Source of the DNA: an uncultured Persicitalea sp.
Lineage (GTDB): Bacteria; Bacteroidota; Bacteroidia; Cytophagales; Spirosomataceae
NCBI GenBank assembly: GCA_950075905.1
Contig: CATMVR010000173.1
Coordinates: 1-8,582 of the forward strand
DNA: 8,582 nucleotides
Reading direction: 5' to 3'
In this document: piece after piece, positions 7,501-8,582 of the stretch
Numbering within the stretch: the stretch's first letter is position 1
Layout of the letters: each line of letters opens with the position of its first letter
Made by a program: the position numbers and the translations under genes
The notes under the pieces: model-generated
What the model was told of the DNA's origin: nothing
The model's database searches: none
Seen by the model: only the letters and a program-made list of their open reading frames with translations

Positions 7501-7955
7501 GGGCCGCCACGCTCGTCGGAAACGGTACCCGTGACCGTAATATCGACGCTCTGCGGGGTACCAGTCTCCCTCTCGGAGGATATTTGGGAGGTTTCGGCTT
7601 TTTTGAGCACGATGAAATTGCCGCTGACTTCATAAGTAAGCCTATGGGGGGTGAGCAGGCGATTCAGCACACTGCCCAGGGTTTCGTTTTTAGCGGTGAT
7701 GCTCAGCCGCTTTTCGGCCGGAATCAGCTGCGGGATGTAAGAAAAACGTACCTTGGTTTCCTTTTCCAGGGTTTGCAGCACGGTGGTCAGTTTGCGGTTT
7801 TGCGCTTCCAGGGTTACCCGCTGGCTCAGAATTTCCTGGGCGATGACCTCCCGGGCCAGGGAAAATTCGGCGAAGGCCAGCACCAGTGCAAATTGCAGGC
7901 AGGCTAAACCTACCAGCCGGCGTTGCTTCGAAAAGACATGTAGTAATTTTAGCAT
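4563..7955 (-). CDS. susC: SusC/RagA-family TonB-dependent outer-membrane transporter with STN signalling domain
   Basis: A 1130-residue outer-membrane importer of oligosaccharides powered by TonB/ExbB/ExbD. Domains in order: a signal peptide (hydrophobic LVGLACLQFALVLAFAEFSLA, residues 14-34); an STN domain (about 46-118), present in transporters that signal to FecR anti-sigma factors; a carboxypeptidase-regulatory-like beta-sandwich (about 138-211, VTGTVSDERGGPLPGVSVVL and the FVGYKSQEV strand); a TonB-box-like EEVVVVGYGTQKK (218-230); a plug domain (about 230-342) with the SusC signatures LVLIDGIPG and KDASSAAIYGARSANGVI; and a 22-strand-type beta-barrel to the C-terminus. The barrel ends in FGLNLKL; many relatives end in Phe. 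Length is normal for an STN-bearing SusC (about 1000-1150 residues). The ATG at 7955-7953 gives a good signal peptide directly. It lies 125 bp after a FecR gene and 6 nt before susD. Regulation by the upstream FecR and its sigma factor is strongly suggested by the STN domain and gene order. The substrate is probably an alpha-linked glycan, inferred only from the GH97 gene. Confidence 0.97.
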   Translation of the reverse strand: MLKLLHVFSKQRRLVGLACLQFALVLAFAEFSLAREVIAQEILSQRVTLEAQNRKLTTVLQTLEKETKVRFSYIPQLIPAEKRLSITAKNETLGSVLNRLLTPHRLTYEVSGNFIVLKKAETSQISSERETGTPQSVDITVTGTVSDERGGPLPGVSVVLKGTQRGTTTNTSGEFTLNVPDVSAVLVFSFVGYKSQEVAVGTQSSIKLTMQPDENALEEVVVVGYGTQKKVNVIGSISQITSENIENRPVTQASQAITGQMPGVTVVQRSGRPGEAAGQIRVRGVGSFGATPNALVLIDGIPGDMNDINPNDIKTISVLKDASSAAIYGARSANGVILITTKMGASDKLSVSYDGYTGINSATRLPDFVNSWEYAEMFNVASGSNSFSADDIAKYRSQSDPDNFPNTRFLEDLFSRNGRQTSHTVTLNGGNENNKFFLSGGVLQQQGIIEKNSYQRFNQRLNMQNKLGRNFELTTRLSGSIDKREEPQATANKGGELTNQLVQNAVRYPAIFLGQASNGDYGIGPESGGTPVAWLASQSYFRAPTSRFGINTKLDWKPLDGLVFSAIGGYNFSLFERRSYLASQRLNDQITLNQSYLDQLSNKEIYKTLQFTGEYNKELKNHFLSLLVGYSFEEQENSFFSGYRQGFPSNDYTVLDLGGLENQQANGFDAAWAIQSIFSRFKYSFQEKYLFEVTVRNDGSSRFPSGQKYALFPSAAVGWRLAQEPFMKSITWLSDLKLKASYGVLGNQNIGNSPYQQVLAAGRNYPFGNTLSTGAAYSVYTDPNIRWESTETLDFGVESGFFNNKLLFNVTYFSRNTNDVLFRPSSSVSSILGLGIGETNTGAIKNTGWEFDVSHRNRYKDFGYSINGNFSIINNELVTLGLGNVNQPNGLVGNGSDLFVGFPIDMYYGYLSDGVFTSNDDITNWPTQTAVTPRPEPGDIRYKDISGPDGVPDGKVDPIYDRTYLGSQIPKYTFGSNITFNYKSFDFSAFLQGVAGVKGRLDGYAGYAFFNLGNIQRWQMDGRFNPDAPTRYPDYPRLEVISNSGTPNTVMSDFWVLNASYLRFKNVQLGYSLPDNLLKAIHVKRARVYVSAENLLTFSKYRAGWDPEVIGGGAYYPILKTVTFGLNLKL

Positions 7956-8080
7956 AAAGGTTTGGGTTTAAGGGGCAGCCGGTGCCAGCCTGTAGGCGAG
8001 GTACCAATTACCAGGGTTGAGAATATGAGACGTAAGTATTATGTATTGCTAGTGGGCATGTCTGGTGTAAGCAAAAAAAA
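7956..8080 (-). promoter_or_regulatory. susC upstream region, probable operon promoter
   Basis: This 125-bp gap between the FecR stop and the susC start should carry the susCD promoter, because such operons are usually transcribed separately under the cognate ECF sigma factor. Read leftward it opens with a T8 run ending in TTTG (8075-8072), and a TA-containing segment, TAGCAATA (8051-8044), follows 20 nt later. The spacing fits the Bacteroidota TTTG/TAnnTTTG pattern but the second box matches poorly, so the exact promoter is uncertain. The T-run has no convincing hairpin before it and is not called as a terminator. No Shine-Dalgarno sequence precedes the ATG. Confidence 0.35.
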
Positions 8081-8582
8081 TTAAAAGTCGCATCCCGGGC
8101 CATTTACAACTATGCGGGTACCCCATACTTCGTACGTAGCGCCAATGGTCTGGCAGATGATATCGAGTTTGCGGAAAAGCGTTTCGTCCTGCAGCGGAAC
8201 CGTGATACGGCAGTTTTTGAGTACGTCGGCGTTATATTCAATGGTTACCCCGTACGACTCTTCCAGAGTTTGGAACACGTCCGGTACGGGCGCGTTTTCA
8301 AACCGGAAGTCCGGGTGCGCCGCGGGCGTTTTGAGTACAGCCGGGTTGGTCACGTAGCCTGATGTGAAACCTTTCTTATCCATGTTATAGCTAACCTGCT
8401 GATTGGCCGTCAGTAGGACCATTTCTTCGGGTTTACCGTTTTGCGAATCCCGGAATTTATCCAGGCGAAATACTTTCACCTTACCCGTCTGTACTTCTAC
8501 GCTCGGCGTTTTGTTTTCGGCAAAGGCATCGATGATAAAGCTGGTGCCGACTACCTGGGTAACAAGTTCGTTGGCGAAGACA
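8081..8582 (-). CDS. FecR-family anti-sigma factor with DUF4974, C-terminal fragment (start beyond right edge)
   Basis: The reading frame is open from the right edge to a TAA at 8083-8081, giving 166 visible residues. The GTG at 8479 is internal: the frame continues upstream with good FecR sequence. The visible part begins in the periplasmic FecR domain, with the conserved VVGTSFII (about 10-17), SVEVQTGKVKVF and VLLTANQQVSYN. It then has a DUF4974 domain (about 92-161), FRFENAPVPDVFQTLEESYG through IGATYEVWGTRIVVNG, ending in the typical GPGC. The sigma-binding N-terminus and membrane helix lie outside the window. In the family, the periplasmic part receives a signal from the STN domain of a TonB-dependent transporter and the cytoplasmic part then releases an ECF sigma factor. 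The STN-bearing susC follows by 125 bp and is the obvious partner. A sigma gene is expected just beyond the right edge. Confidence 0.95.
   Translation of the reverse strand, partial: VFANELVTQVVGTSFIIDAFAENKTPSVEVQTGKVKVFRLDKFRDSQNGKPEEMVLLTANQQVSYNMDKKGFTSGYVTNPAVLKTPAAHPDFRFENAPVPDVFQTLEESYGVTIEYNADVLKNCRITVPLQDETLFRKLDIICQTIGATYEVWGTRIVVNGPGCDF

Noticed and set aside
8072..8080. T8 run immediately after the FecR stop, considered as a terminator
   Set aside because: No convincing stem precedes it; only the CCCGGG palindrome without a loop lies nearby. It was noted instead as part of a possible susC promoter.
8081..8479. GTG at 8479 as the start of a short 132-residue protein
   Set aside because: The frame stays open to the window edge and the upstream residues carry the conserved FecR VVGTSF motif, so the GTG is an internal valine.

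Overview
The window reads as one co-oriented (minus-strand) carbohydrate-uptake locus from a member of the Bacteroidota. The evidence is a SusC/SusD pair, a FecR anti-sigma factor with the Bacteroidota-type C-terminal DUF4974 domain, an ECF sigma factor, and mostly absent Shine-Dalgarno sequences. The fairly GC-rich coding sequence would fit a Cytophagales-type genome (Spirosoma/Dyadobacter relatives), but genus assignment is a guess.

In transcription order (right to left): 8582-8081 is the C-terminal part of a FecR-family anti-sigma factor whose start and cognate sigma gene lie beyond the right edge. A 125-bp gap follows, then susC (7955-4563), a TonB-dependent transporter with an N-terminal STN signalling domain, and, 6 nt later, susD (4556-2904), a surface glycan-binding lipoprotein. 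A strong hairpin with a T-tract (2866-2805) sits in the 189-bp gap before a family GH97 glycoside hydrolase with a signal peptide (2714-834). A 104-bp gap with two palindromes and a promoter-like sequence precedes an ECF sigma factor (729-127). The first 30 codons of a second FecR-like anti-sigma factor (91-1) run off the left edge.

Inferred working: substrate engagement by SusC/SusD at the outer membrane is signalled through the SusC STN domain to the right-hand FecR, which frees its sigma factor and raises susCD expression. Imported oligosaccharide is then cut by the GH97 enzyme in the periplasm. The terminator after susD probably lowers GH97 expression relative to susCD. The left-hand sigma/FecR pair most likely starts a separate signalling unit for a neighbouring locus. 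This is a compact version of a known architecture (a minimal polysaccharide utilization locus), not a clearly new system. The points most worth a second look are the atypical GH97 active-site motifs, the structured susD-GH97 spacer, and the palindromes upstream of the sigma gene. No RNA genes, insertion sequences, CRISPR arrays or long repeats were seen.
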